The translations under genes were made by a program, and so were the position numbers. Below the pieces are notes generated by a model, which saw nothing but the letters and a program-made list of their open reading frames with translations, was not told where the DNA came from and did not search any database. 16,523 nt of DNA from F23-B02 sp963625655 (GTDB lineage: Bacteria > Bacillota > Clostridia > Oscillospirales > Oscillospiraceae): assembly GCA_963625655.1 (NCBI GenBank), contig CAVFTS010000032.1, forward strand, positions 1 through 16,523, read 5' to 3'. Positions 1 through 7,099 of the stretch are shown one piece after another (the first letter of the stretch is position 1; every line of letters starts with the position of its first letter).

Positions 1-26
1 AAGGTCCCTCCTCAAATTGGATTATA
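1..26 (-). promoter_or_regulatory. Possible promoter -10 and ribosome binding site of a minus-strand gene beyond the left edge
   Basis: Read on the minus strand, positions 12-7 give AGGAGG, a full-strength Shine-Dalgarno sequence, and positions 26-21 give TATAAT. A start codon at normal distance would fall just outside the window. I find no convincing -35 box 16-18 nt upstream, so the promoter half is weak. The direction fits the hairpins between here and rnpB, which would separate the two minus-strand transcripts. Confidence 0.3.
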
Positions 27-32
27 GCCATC

Positions 33-59
33 AAAAACGCCTGAGTTATCAGGCTTTTT
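33..59. terminator. Hairpin terminator with T-runs in both directions
   Basis: GCCTGA (39-44) and TCAGGC (49-54) form a 6-bp stem with a GTTA loop. It is followed by five T on the plus strand (55-59) and, after one extra base pair position, by five T on the minus strand (37-33). It can end transcription arriving from either side, most likely read-through from rnpB. The stem is short, so strength is uncertain. Confidence 0.5.
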
Positions 60-74
60 GACGAGCATAGCGAG

Positions 75-105
75 GTTTTTCGTGAAGCAACGCTTCACAA
101 AAAAC
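75..105. repeat. Inverted repeat, 14-bp arms with one mismatch
   Basis: The arms at 75-88 and 92-105 pair through GTGAAGC/GCTTCAC and an outer T-run/A-run, with one C-A mismatch and a 3-nt loop (AAC). It is the second of four hairpins in series between rnpB and the left edge. It is not needed to explain rnpB termination, which has its own hairpin. It may be part of a repeated palindromic element. Confidence 0.6.
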
Positions 106-119
106 GTGGCGTGTTTTGA

Positions 120-157
120 AGCGTGTCAAAAAAGTCATGCGACTTTTTTGACACGCT
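120..157. repeat. Perfect 17-bp inverted repeat with 4-nt loop
   Basis: The arms 120-136 and 141-157 are perfect reverse complements around the loop ATGC. The stem carries an internal block of six A/T pairs between GC-rich ends, so either strand shows a stem with an internal U-run. It directly follows the rnpB terminator on the minus strand. It may act as a back-up terminator or belong to a small dispersed palindromic repeat; the window holds no second copy to decide. Confidence 0.6.
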
Positions 158-158
158 G

Positions 159-191
159 AAAAGGAAGCACCGCCGAGCGGTGCTTCCTTTT
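159..191 (-). terminator. rnpB terminator hairpin
   Basis: A perfect 15-bp stem (arms 159-173 and 177-191) with a 3-nt loop starts four bases after the 3' end of the RNase P RNA. On the minus strand the GC-rich stem GGAAGCACCGC ends in TTTT. This is the expected position and form of an intrinsic terminator for rnpB. The U-run is short, which may be why further hairpins follow. Confidence 0.7.
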
Positions 192-194
192 AAT

Positions 195-535
195 GCGAGT
201 GAGTCTGTAAGCCGGGTTCTGTCTTAAACGGTCATCTATCTAAACCCATCGTTGCCGACGGGCTTCAGCCACCTCCCGAGGACGATCGGGCCGATCATCG
301 TGTCCTCCCACGGTGTTGCTCCGGATAGAGTTTACAGCACCGAACTGTCTCCAGCCGGCGAGTGAGCTCTTACCTCACTTTTCCACCCTTACCGATTGCT
401 CGGCGGTATATTTCTGTTGCACTTGTCCGAGGGTCACCCCTGGCGGGCGTTACCCGTTATCCTTGCCCTGCGGAGCCCGGACTTTCCTCATGCACAGGCT
501 TTCGCCTTATGCCCGCGACCGTTCGGCTCACTCAC
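195..535 (-). ncRNA. rnpB: RNase P RNA (bacterial type A-like), rnpB
   Basis: This is the catalytic RNA of RNase P, which cuts the 5' leader from pre-tRNAs. Read on the minus strand it has the universal 5' core GAGGAAAGTCCGGGCTCC (about 492-475) and the 3' core ACAGAACCCGGCTTACAGAC (about 223-204). The P1 helix can be drawn directly: GTGAGTGAG at 535-527 pairs with CTCACTCGC at 203-195, with one G-U pair. GGTAAGGGTGGAAA and GGTAAGAGCTC in the specificity domain are also typical. Length, about 341 nt, is normal. The 5' end chosen lies 7 nt after a good -10 box, so promoter and P1 helix agree. Short plus-strand reading frames across it are chance frames. Confidence 0.96.
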
Positions 536-541
536 CGCTTT

Positions 542-570
542 ATTTTATACATTGCCCGCCCTCAAGTCAA
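542..570 (-). promoter_or_regulatory. Sigma-A promoter of rnpB
   Basis: On the minus strand, TTGACT (570-565) and TAAAAT (547-542) are separated by exactly 17 nt. The predicted transcription start, about 535, coincides with the 5' side of the RNase P RNA P1 helix. Confidence 0.8.
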
Positions 571-580
571 TAGAATTTTC

Positions 581-609
581 TTGTTTTTAAGGCTCGATGG
601 AGATATAAT
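581..609 (+). promoter_or_regulatory. Probable sigma-A promoter of the murD operon
   Basis: TTGTTT (581-586), a 17-nt spacer and a consensus TATAAT (604-609) lie 57 nt upstream of the murD start. It is back-to-back with the rnpB promoter, with the -35 boxes about 10 nt apart. The -35 is imperfect. Confidence 0.6.
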
Positions 610-665
610 ATAAAAACTGCAAATAGTGGCATTTGCCCTGCGGTAAAGCTTATGGGAGGCTGATT

Positions 666-2042
666 ATGACGCTTTCGGAATATTTTTATACATTACGGGA
701 TAAGCGCATCGGTGTTATCGGCATCGGTGTGAGCAATCTTCCGCTTATTGATGCGCTTCTTCGGAGCGGGTGCAATGTCACCGCCTGCGACAAACGCAGC
801 GAGGAAGCCCTCGGCGAGGACTATATACGGCTAAAAAAGCTTGGCTGCAAGTTTATGCTTGGCGAGGATTACCTTGAAGCACTTGACTTTGACCTGATCT
901 TCCGCACCCCCGGGCTCATGCCCTTTGATTCGCACCTTGTCGCCGCAAAGGAGACGGGAGCCGTTATCACCTCCGAGATGGAGCTGTTTTTCAGGCTCTG
1001 TCCCTGCCGAATAGTCGCCGTCACGGGGAGTGACGGTAAGACGACGACCACGACTGTCATTTCCGAGCTTTTGAAGGCTCAGGGTTATACCGTACATCTC
1101 GGCGGAAACATCGGAAAGCCCTTGCTTTGCGATGTGGACGGCATGAGCTCCGAGGATTTTGCCGTGCTGGAGCTTAGCTCGTTCCAGCTTCACAGCATGA
1201 CTTGCAGACCGAACGTTGCCGTCATCACCAACGTCTCACCCAATCACCTTGATAAGCACCTTGATTATCAGGATTATATCGACGCAAAAAGCTCCGTATT
1301 TCTCGGTCAGCAGCCATCCGATGCACTTGTTTTGAACCTTGACAACGAGTTTTCGGGGTACTATGCCGCAAAAGCGCCGTCAATGCTTCGCTTTTTCAGC
1401 AGACAGCATAAGCCCGAAAACGGAGTATATTCGCTTGACGGCGCCGTTATTCGTGTGCGAGACGGCAAAGAAAGCGTCATAATGCAAAGCACTGATATTC
1501 TTCTGCCGGGAACCCACAATCTTGAAAACTACATGGCGGCATTTGCCGCAACCGACGGCATCGTGTCGGATGAGGTCTGCCGCAGCGTTGCTAAAAGCTT
1601 TGCGGGTGTCGAGCATCGTCTTGAGCGTGTGCGTGTGCTTAACGGAGTTGTATACATAAATGACTCCATCGGTACCAGTCCCACAAGGACTGCCGCCGGA
1701 CTTCACGCTCTCAAAACGAAGCCTATCCTTATTGCGGGCGGCTACGACAAGCACATCCCGTTTGACGGTCTGGGCGACGAAATATGCCTGCACGCTAAAG
1801 CCCTTTACCTTTGCGGCGGCACCTCCGACAAGATTGAAGCGGCGGTCAGAGCCTCAAAATATTACGACGGCTCCCTTGAGATACGCAAATTCGACGACTT
1901 CAAAAAGACCGTTGTCGCCGCATCCGAAAACGCCGTTTCGGGAGACATTGTGCTGCTTTCACCCGCCTGTGCCGCTTTTGATATGTTCAAAAACTTTGCC
2001 GAGCGAGGCAGATACTTTAAAGAAATAGTTATGGAGCTTTAA
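666..2042 (+). CDS. murD: UDP-N-acetylmuramoyl-L-alanine--D-glutamate ligase MurD
   Basis: Cytoplasmic Mur ligase that adds D-glutamate to UDP-MurNAc-L-Ala using ATP in peptidoglycan precursor synthesis. The 458-aa length is normal. Residues 14-24 hold the N-terminal glycine-rich UDP-binding loop (GVIGIGVSN). The ATP loop GSDGKTTTTT is at 121-130, NIGKP at 148-152 and ELSSFQL at 169-175. K208 in YIDAK is the likely carbamylated lysine. NDSIGTSPTRT and LLSPACAAFDMF in the C-terminal domain are typical of clostridial MurD. ATG at 666 is chosen because GGGAGG lies 6 nt upstream; an in-frame start at 633 has no such site. It is first in an operon with the PLP protein, yunB and ligA, and no other dcw cell-wall genes are beside it. 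Confidence 0.95.
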   Translation: MTLSEYFYTLRDKRIGVIGIGVSNLPLIDALLRSGCNVTACDKRSEEALGEDYIRLKKLGCKFMLGEDYLEALDFDLIFRTPGLMPFDSHLVAAKETGAVITSEMELFFRLCPCRIVAVTGSDGKTTTTTVISELLKAQGYTVHLGGNIGKPLLCDVDGMSSEDFAVLELSSFQLHSMTCRPNVAVITNVSPNHLDKHLDYQDYIDAKSSVFLGQQPSDALVLNLDNEFSGYYAAKAPSMLRFFSRQHKPENGVYSLDGAVIRVRDGKESVIMQSTDILLPGTHNLENYMAAFAATDGIVSDEVCRSVAKSFAGVEHRLERVRVLNGVVYINDSIGTSPTRTAAGLHALKTKPILIAGGYDKHIPFDGLGDEICLHAKALYLCGGTSDKIEAAVRASKYYDGSLEIRKFDDFKKTVVAASENAVSGDIVLLSPACAAFDMFKNFAERGRYFKEIVMEL

Positions 2043-2044
2043 TT

Positions 2045-3292
2045 ATGAAGATACGGAACATAAAGCCGGAAGTCTATGAAATGGCTAAAAGTGCTGAGCT
2101 TGAGCTTACCGAGGTCTTTGCGGACATCGACAAGACCGCTCAGCAGAACACGATGAAGGTCATGTCCGCATTTCAGAACAACCGAGTATCCGAATCCTGT
2201 TTTGCCGGTACCACCGGTTACGGATACGACGACCTCGGCAGGGAGACCCTCGACAAGGTGTATGCGGAAATATTCAACACCGAAGCGGCGCTCGTTCGCA
2301 TAGGCTTTGTTAACGGCACTCATGCACTTTCCGCTGCGCTTTTTTCAATGCTCGCCCCCGGAGACACGCTGCTGTCCGTTACCGGACTGCCGTATGACAC
2401 GCTGAGAAATGCGATCGGCATAAGCGGCGACTGCCACGGCTCACTTAAATTCTACGGAATAAACTATGCTCAGGTCGATCTGAAGGGCGGCTCTCCCGAT
2501 CTTCCCTCTATTAAAGCAGCTCTATCCGACAAGAGCATTCGTGCCGTTTTGATACAGCGTTCAAGAGGATATGAAAACAGGCGCTCGCTTTCCCCCGAGG
2601 AAATAGGGGAGATAAGCAGGCTCGTAAAATCCGTCGACCCGGCCATAAACGTCATGGTCGACAACTGCTATGGGGAATTTACCGATCTTGCCGAACCCAC
2701 GGATTTCGGCGTTGACCTCATGGCGGGGTCGCTTATAAAGAACCCCGGCGGCGGGCTTGCACCCACCGGAGGCTACGTTGTCGGCAAAAAGGAGCTTGTA
2801 GACAGGGCCGCAATGCGTCTGACCACTCCCGGAATAGGAGGGGAGTGCGGAGCAAGTCTCGGCAACAACAGACTGCTGTTTCAGGGGCTTTTCGTCGCAC
2901 CGCACGTCGTTGCACAGGCTCTGAAAACCGCCGCATTCTGCGCTTCGATGATGTCTCGCCTCGGATTTGCCGCATCGCCTGCAGCGGACGAAAAGCGCTA
3001 CGACATAATTCAAATGCTCACCCTCGGCAGCGCTGAAAATATGAAGCGCTTCTGCCGCGGCATTCAGAGCGGGGCGCCCGTCGATTCATATGTTACGCCG
3101 GAGCCTTGGCAGATGCCGGGCTATGACTGTCCCGTCATAATGGCTGCCGGAGCCTTCGTTCAGGGTTCCTCCATAGAGCTGTCTGCCGACGGTCCCATGA
3201 AGGAGCCGTACATCGCCTATATGCAGGGCGGCATAACCTATGAGTCCGGCAAGCTGGGCATAATGATGGCCGTCAGTGAAATGATGGAATGA
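2045..3292 (+). CDS. Methionine gamma-lyase-family (aluminium-resistance-type) PLP protein
   Basis: A 415-aa fold-type I PLP enzyme of the family called methionine gamma-lyase family or 'aluminium resistance protein' in Firmicutes. The N-terminal AQQNTMKVMSAFQ and TTGYGYDDLGR segments and GSLIKNPGGGLAPTGGY are characteristic; K232 is the probable Schiff-base lysine. VDNCYGEF upstream supplies the usual aspartate for the cofactor pyridine nitrogen. Family membership is clear, but the substrate is not established for most members, so methionine gamma-lyase activity is a label and not a conclusion. It starts 2 nt after murD with GGAG 8 nt upstream, so it is co-transcribed and probably translationally coupled. 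In B. subtilis a relative (YnbB) sits near glnR, so the link to murD is not general. Confidence 0.88.
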   Translation: MKIRNIKPEVYEMAKSAELELTEVFADIDKTAQQNTMKVMSAFQNNRVSESCFAGTTGYGYDDLGRETLDKVYAEIFNTEAALVRIGFVNGTHALSAALFSMLAPGDTLLSVTGLPYDTLRNAIGISGDCHGSLKFYGINYAQVDLKGGSPDLPSIKAALSDKSIRAVLIQRSRGYENRRSLSPEEIGEISRLVKSVDPAINVMVDNCYGEFTDLAEPTDFGVDLMAGSLIKNPGGGLAPTGGYVVGKKELVDRAAMRLTTPGIGGECGASLGNNRLLFQGLFVAPHVVAQALKTAAFCASMMSRLGFAASPAADEKRYDIIQMLTLGSAENMKRFCRGIQSGAPVDSYVTPEPWQMPGYDCPVIMAAGAFVQGSSIELSADGPMKEPYIAYMQGGITYESGKLGIMMAVSEMME

Positions 3293-3320
3293 GCCTGCAT
3301 ATAATGTATGGGGTGGTCTC

Positions 3321-3944
3321 ATGCATTACAGGCGCAGACGAAGATCAAGGCTTCCGCTGCTCATTTTCGCCGCAGCTCTGCTTGCGGCGTTACCGATCGG
3401 CACATACCGGCTGAAAAGCCTCTCAACGCAGATAGCGGTTTCCGACGCCGCCGATATGGTCACGGCGACGGTTAACAAGGTCGTGTGTGATCTTATAGAT
3501 CCCGATGCCTACGACCTCGAATACTTCGTACACTTTGAGCGTGACGGCAGCGGCAATGTGACCGCAATTTCCGGCAACATGGCGCATATAAACGAACTGT
3601 CCTCGGAAATACTCAGCATGGTAATAGAATCAACCGACAACGATCCTATGATCGTAAAGATCCCGCTCGGCAGTCTCTTGGGGTCAAACCTGCTGATGGG
3701 CAAGGGCCCCGATGTCAGCGTTGAGATAAGCATGCTCACATCGTCGAGAGTCGACTTTAAGAGCAAGGTCGAGGCGTGCGGTATAAATCAAACCAATTAC
3801 CGCCTTTACCTCGAAGTCGTTATCGACATTGACGTACTGATGCCATGGGGAACGGAAAGTGCAACCGTTCTCACCGAGGTCCTTGTTGCGGACACCGTGA
3901 TAGTCGGAAAGGTTCCCGAAACATACTTTAATGTGGAGAAATAA
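3321..3944 (+). CDS. yunB: Sporulation protein YunB
   Basis: The 207-aa protein matches YunB, which in B. subtilis is made in the mother cell under sigma-E and is needed for efficient sporulation; its biochemical role is unknown. An arginine-rich start (residues 4-10) and one membrane helix (about 11-28) predict an N-terminal anchor with the rest outside the cytoplasm. The family signatures are IPLGSLLGSNLLMGKGP (114-130), GINQTNYRLYLEV (154-166) and VADTVIVGKVPETY (189-202). It lies 28 nt after the PLP gene and 2 nt before ligA. The only upstream ribosome site is a weak GGGGTGG 4 nt before the ATG. Expression of a sporulation gene inside a housekeeping operon is unusual. Confidence 0.92.
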   Translation: MHYRRRRRSRLPLLIFAAALLAALPIGTYRLKSLSTQIAVSDAADMVTATVNKVVCDLIDPDAYDLEYFVHFERDGSGNVTAISGNMAHINELSSEILSMVIESTDNDPMIVKIPLGSLLGSNLLMGKGPDVSVEISMLTSSRVDFKSKVEACGINQTNYRLYLEVVIDIDVLMPWGTESATVLTEVLVADTVIVGKVPETYFNVEK

Positions 3945-3946
3945 TT

Positions 3947-5923
3947 ATGGACGTACAAAAGGAAATAATTGCTCTGAGAAGGGAGCTTGAACACCACAAC
4001 AGGCTGTACTATGTCGAAGATGCACCCGTCATCTCAGACTACGAATATGATATGATGATGCAGAAGCTCAAGAAGCTTGAAGCCGAGCATCCCGAACTCA
4101 TCACTCCAGACTCGCCCACGCAGCGGGTCGGCGGCGAGGCGCTGAAGGAGTTTTCTCAGGTCAGGCATGAGGTACCGCTTGAGAGCCTCACCGACGTTTT
4201 TTCCTTTGATGAACTGTATTCCTTCGGTCAGCGCATGGATTCTTTGATCGAAGAAAAGCACAGATACTGCGTTGAGCCGAAGATCGACGGTCTGTCAATG
4301 TCTCTCGAATATGAAAACGGGGTCTTTGTCCGTGGCGCAACACGCGGAAACGGGCTTGTAGGTGAAGACGTCACCGAAAATCTCCGCACCGTCAGAAGTC
4401 TCCCGCTTAGGCTAACCGACGCTCCCGAACGCCTCATCGTCAGGGGAGAGGTGTATATGTCCAAGGCGGTGTTTAAGGAGCTTAACGCCGAGCGTGAGAT
4501 AAACGGTGAGCCGCTGCTTGCAAACCCCAGAAACGCAGCTGCGGGGTCAATTCGTCAGCTTGACCCCAAAATTGCCGCTTCAAGGAAGCTTGACATCGTG
4601 TGCTTTAATATGCAGTACAGCTCAGGTCCCCACTTTGACAGCCACGCCAAGACTCTTGACGCAATGAAGCACATGGGCTTTCCCGTCGTGCCGTATAAGA
4701 TCTATGATAGCATTGACGGCTGCTGTGAGCGCATTTTGTGGATCGGCGAGCATCGGGACGAATTTGCATATGACATTGACGGAGCCGTTATTAAAATCGA
4801 CTCCCTTCCTCAGCGTGCGGCGCTCGGCAGCACCGCAAAGGCTCCGAGGTGGGCGGTGGCGTACAAGTATCCGCCGGAAAAGAAGGAGAGCCGTGTCGTT
4901 GACATAGTGGTGCAGGTCGGAAGAACGGGAGTCCTGACTCCGAAGGCCGTCATCGAGCCTGTGCGTCTTGCCGGTACAACGGTCACAAACGCAACCCTCC
5001 ACAACGCCGATAACATTGAGCGTCTCGACATACGCATAGGTGATACCGTGCTTGTGCAAAAAGCGGGGGAGATCATACCCGAAGTGCTTTCGGTGAACAA
5101 GGCAAAGCGCCCGGAAAACTCGGTTCCGTACCGTATGCCCGATTATTGTCCCGAATGCGGCGCTCCCGTCATGCGTGACGAGGACGGTGCCGCCATAAGA
5201 TGCACCAGCCCCGAATGTCCCGCTCAGCGTCTAAGAAACCTTGCTCATTTTTCGTCCAAGGAAGCCATGGACATTGACGGACTCGGCATCTCGGTGTGTG
5301 AGCTTCTCATTGCGGCGGGACTGGCAAACAGCCCTGCTGAGCTTTACTATGTAAACGCATCCGACCTTGAGGGTCTTGACCGCTTCGGCAAAAGATCTGC
5401 AGAAAAGCTGATTGCGGCGCTCAATAGGAGCAAGGATGCAGGACTTGCCCGGCTCCTATGCGCTTTCGGTATACGTCAGGTAGGTCAGAAGGCAGCGAAA
5501 ACGCTTGCGGCTCACTTCGGCACGTTGGACAAGCTAATAGCAGCGGATAAATCGGAGCTGCTGTCGGTTCCCGACATAGGCGAGATCACCGCAGACTATA
5601 TAATCGAATGGTTCTCTCTCCCGCAGTCCAAGCACCAGATCGAACTTCTGCGGAATGCCGAAGTGTCGTTTGAGAGCAAGGAGACAGTCTCCGATACCCG
5701 ATTTGCGGGTGTCACCTTTGTACTAACGGGCGAACTCGGCGAGTTTACAAGGAGCGAGGCTTCGGCGATCATTGAGCGCTTGGGTGGCAAGGTTTCTTCC
5801 TCAGTCTCGAAAAAGACGGGCATCGTACTTGCCGGAGAAAACGCCGGCTCAAAGCTCGCAAAGGCAAACGAGCTTGGAATTAAGGTCATAAGCGAAGAAG
5901 AATTTAAGGAAATGATACGCTGA
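3947..5923 (+). CDS. ligA: NAD+-dependent DNA ligase LigA
   Basis: Seals nicks during replication and repair using NAD+. The 658-aa length is standard. Domains in order are: the N-terminal Ia region (HHNRLYYVEDAPVISDYEYD, about 16-35); the adenylation domain with catalytic K112 in PKIDGLS and the RGxxRGNGxxGEDVT segment; the OB domain (VQVGRTGVLTPKAVIEPV); a four-cysteine zinc finger (C401, C404, C419, C424); helix-hairpin-helix repeats (about 430-570); and a C-terminal BRCT domain (about 584-658, GVTFVLTGEL). All key residues are present. It starts 2 nt after yunB with GGAG 8 nt upstream. It is the last gene before the terminator at 5931-5958. The usual clostridial pcrA partner is not adjacent. 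Confidence 0.97.
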   Translation: MDVQKEIIALRRELEHHNRLYYVEDAPVISDYEYDMMMQKLKKLEAEHPELITPDSPTQRVGGEALKEFSQVRHEVPLESLTDVFSFDELYSFGQRMDSLIEEKHRYCVEPKIDGLSMSLEYENGVFVRGATRGNGLVGEDVTENLRTVRSLPLRLTDAPERLIVRGEVYMSKAVFKELNAEREINGEPLLANPRNAAAGSIRQLDPKIAASRKLDIVCFNMQYSSGPHFDSHAKTLDAMKHMGFPVVPYKIYDSIDGCCERILWIGEHRDEFAYDIDGAVIKIDSLPQRAALGSTAKAPRWAVAYKYPPEKKESRVVDIVVQVGRTGVLTPKAVIEPVRLAGTTVTNATLHNADNIERLDIRIGDTVLVQKAGEIIPEVLSVNKAKRPENSVPYRMPDYCPECGAPVMRDEDGAAIRCTSPECPAQRLRNLAHFSSKEAMDIDGLGISVCELLIAAGLANSPAELYYVNASDLEGLDRFGKRSAEKLIAALNRSKDAGLARLLCAFGIRQVGQKAAKTLAAHFGTLDKLIAADKSELLSVPDIGEITADYIIEWFSLPQSKHQIELLRNAEVSFESKETVSDTRFAGVTFVLTGELGEFTRSEASAIIERLGGKVSSSVSKKTGIVLAGENAGSKLAKANELGIKVISEEEFKEMIR

Positions 5924-5930
5924 TAACGCT

Positions 5931-5958
5931 AAAAAAGCCGTCACATGACGGCTTTTTT
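5931..5958 (+). terminator. Terminator of the murD-ligA operon
   Basis: GCCGTC (5937-5942), loop ACAT and GACGGC (5947-5952) are flanked by six A and six T, giving a stem that can extend to 12 bp. It starts 7 nt after the ligA stop. The symmetric A/T tracts could also stop minus-strand transcription. Confidence 0.85.
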
Positions 5959-5983
5959 CATTTCACGTCTTGACCCCAATGCG

Positions 5984-5991
5984 CATATTAT
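5984..5991 (+). promoter_or_regulatory. Possible sigma-E-like -10 box upstream of cotJ
   Basis: CATATTAT resembles the sigma-E -10 consensus CATACAAT (6 of 8), and cotJ is a sigma-E operon in B. subtilis. It lies alone in the 59 nt between the ligA terminator and the cotJ ribosome site. No clear ATA-type -35 is seen 13-15 nt upstream, and the implied start would be right at the ribosome site. TTGACC at 5970 has no sigma-A -10 at proper spacing. Confidence 0.25.
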
Positions 5992-5998
5992 GTTGTGC

Positions 5999-6020
5999 AA
6001 AGGAGGAATCCACAAGCGTG
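5999..6020 (+). promoter_or_regulatory. Ribosome binding site that selects the GTG start of cotJA-cotJB
   Basis: AAAGGAGG (5999-6006) is the only strong site in the region and precedes GTG at 6018 by 11 nt, a slightly long gap. Upstream in-frame TTG (5970) and ATG (5979) codons lie before this site and would read through the -10-like box, so they are not favoured. Confidence 0.65.
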
Positions 6021-6455
6021 AACAATAAATGCAACTATAAGCAGGGGTTATTGTCCGAATGCTCGCCGCTTGCGATGGCATATGTGCCGATTCAGGAAAG
6101 CATAGAGCCGGCATACGAGACGGGCGAGGCGTTATCAAGAGGAACCCTTTTCCCCGGACTTGACCTGCCATTTATGAATATGGTAAACACAGGCGAACTT
6201 GCCGGCACTCCACTCGGTGAGCTGATGGCGCTTGACTTTGTCGAGCAGGAGCTTGCACTGTATCTTGACACCCACGCAAGTGATCAGGAGGCCTTTGAGA
6301 TGTACAAGAGCATTTCCGCCCTTGCTCAGGCGGCAAGGGAGAGGTACACCAAGCAGTACGGTCCCGTAAGCCGCCGCGACGTAAGTCAGTGCAAGTCATA
6401 TACATGGCTCAAAAACCCGTGGCCGTGGGACTATAAAGCGGGTATGGAGGGCTAA
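6018..6455 (+). CDS. cotJA-cotJB: CotJA-CotJB fusion, spore coat associated protein
   Basis: A 145-aa single reading frame holding two families that are separate genes in B. subtilis. Residues about 16-53 match CotJA: LAMAYVPIQ, then a GEALSRGTLFPGLDLPF segment. Residues about 65-140 match CotJB: LGELMALDFVEQELALYLDTH, YGPVSRRD and a C-terminal WPWDYKAG. Only about 12 residues separate them, and there is no stop or internal ribosome site at the join. Both proteins are small inner-coat or coat-associated factors that work with CotJC. GTG at 6018 is chosen for the AAAGGAGG before it. cotJC begins 2 nt after the stop. The fusion could be a lineage trait or, less likely, a sequencing error joining two overlapping genes. 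Confidence 0.85.
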   Translation: MNNKCNYKQGLLSECSPLAMAYVPIQESIEPAYETGEALSRGTLFPGLDLPFMNMVNTGELAGTPLGELMALDFVEQELALYLDTHASDQEAFEMYKSISALAQAARERYTKQYGPVSRRDVSQCKSYTWLKNPWPWDYKAGMEG

Positions 6456-6457
6456 AT

Positions 6458-7054
6458 ATGTTTGTATATGAAAAGAAGCTGCAATACCCGGTGAAAATCG
6501 CAAATCCGAATCCGGCGCTTGCAAAATTCATTATTACACAATACGGCGGTCCCGACGGCGAACTCGGTGCATCGCTGCGATATCTGAGTCAGCGCTACAG
6601 CATGCCGTACCCGGAGCTTAAGGGGCTGCTTACCGATATAGGCACCGAGGAGCTGGGACACCTTGAGATGATCGGCGCAATAGTACACCAACTCACGAGA
6701 AAGATGATGCCGGAAGATATCAAAAAATCCGGCTTTGATACCTATTTCGTAGACCACACGGCGGGCGTATATCCGCAGTTTGCATCCGGAACACCGTGGA
6801 GCGCCGCAACAATGCAGGTGTCCGGCGATGTAATCGCCGACCTGAGCGAGGATATGGCGGCAGAGCAGAAGGCGAGAAAGACTTACGACAACATTCTCCG
6901 CCTCTCGGATGACCCGGACGTCAATAACGTGATACGTTTTCTGCGTGAGCGGGAGATCGTACACTACCAGCGCTTCGGCGAAGGGCTGCGAAGAACGCTT
7001 GAAAAGCTTGACGAAAAGAATTTCTATATCACAAACCCGGCGTTTGATAAGTAA
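6458..7054 (+). CDS. cotJC: CotJC, manganese-catalase-family spore coat protein
   Basis: The 198-aa protein is a short manganese catalase like CotJC of spore-formers, thought to sit in the spore coat and destroy hydrogen peroxide. The dimanganese ligands of the family can be placed: E35 (PDGELGA), E65 and H68 (TEELGHLE), E136 (AAEQKAR) and H169 (EIVHYQRF). The 33-residue step between the last two equals that of Lactobacillus plantarum Mn-catalase. It has the usual short form, without the long C-terminal extension of cytosolic Mn-catalases. GGAGGG lies 6 nt upstream of the ATG and the gene follows the cotJA-cotJB stop by 2 nt, so the two form one operon. Confidence 0.95.
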   Translation: MFVYEKKLQYPVKIANPNPALAKFIITQYGGPDGELGASLRYLSQRYSMPYPELKGLLTDIGTEELGHLEMIGAIVHQLTRKMMPEDIKKSGFDTYFVDHTAGVYPQFASGTPWSAATMQVSGDVIADLSEDMAAEQKARKTYDNILRLSDDPDVNNVIRFLREREIVHYQRFGEGLRRTLEKLDEKNFYITNPAFDK

Positions 7055-7061
7055 AGTGCGC

Positions 7062-7096
7062 AAAAAATCCGTGACGAACTTTCGTCACGGATTTTT
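7062..7096. terminator. Bidirectional terminator between cotJC and pfp
   Basis: TCCGTGACGA (7068-7077) pairs perfectly with TCGTCACGGA (7082-7091) around a 4-nt loop, flanked by six A and five T. It starts 8 nt after the cotJC stop and 4 nt after the pfp stop on the other strand, so it serves both convergent genes. Confidence 0.88.
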
Positions 7097-7099
7097 ACA

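Noticed and set aside
313..613. Three overlapping plus-strand reading frames of 64-86 codons
   Set aside because: They lie across rnpB and its promoter on the opposite strand; the sequence is explained by conserved RNase P RNA structure and they match no protein family.
633..665. Start of MurD at 633
   Set aside because: The 11 extra codons have no ribosome site and no resemblance to MurD; GGGAGG at 654-659 points to ATG 666.
3298..3305. CATATAAT as a sigma-E promoter -10 for yunB
   Set aside because: The match is 7 of 8, but the start would fall at about 3312, inside the only ribosome site of yunB, and the -35 is not convincing.
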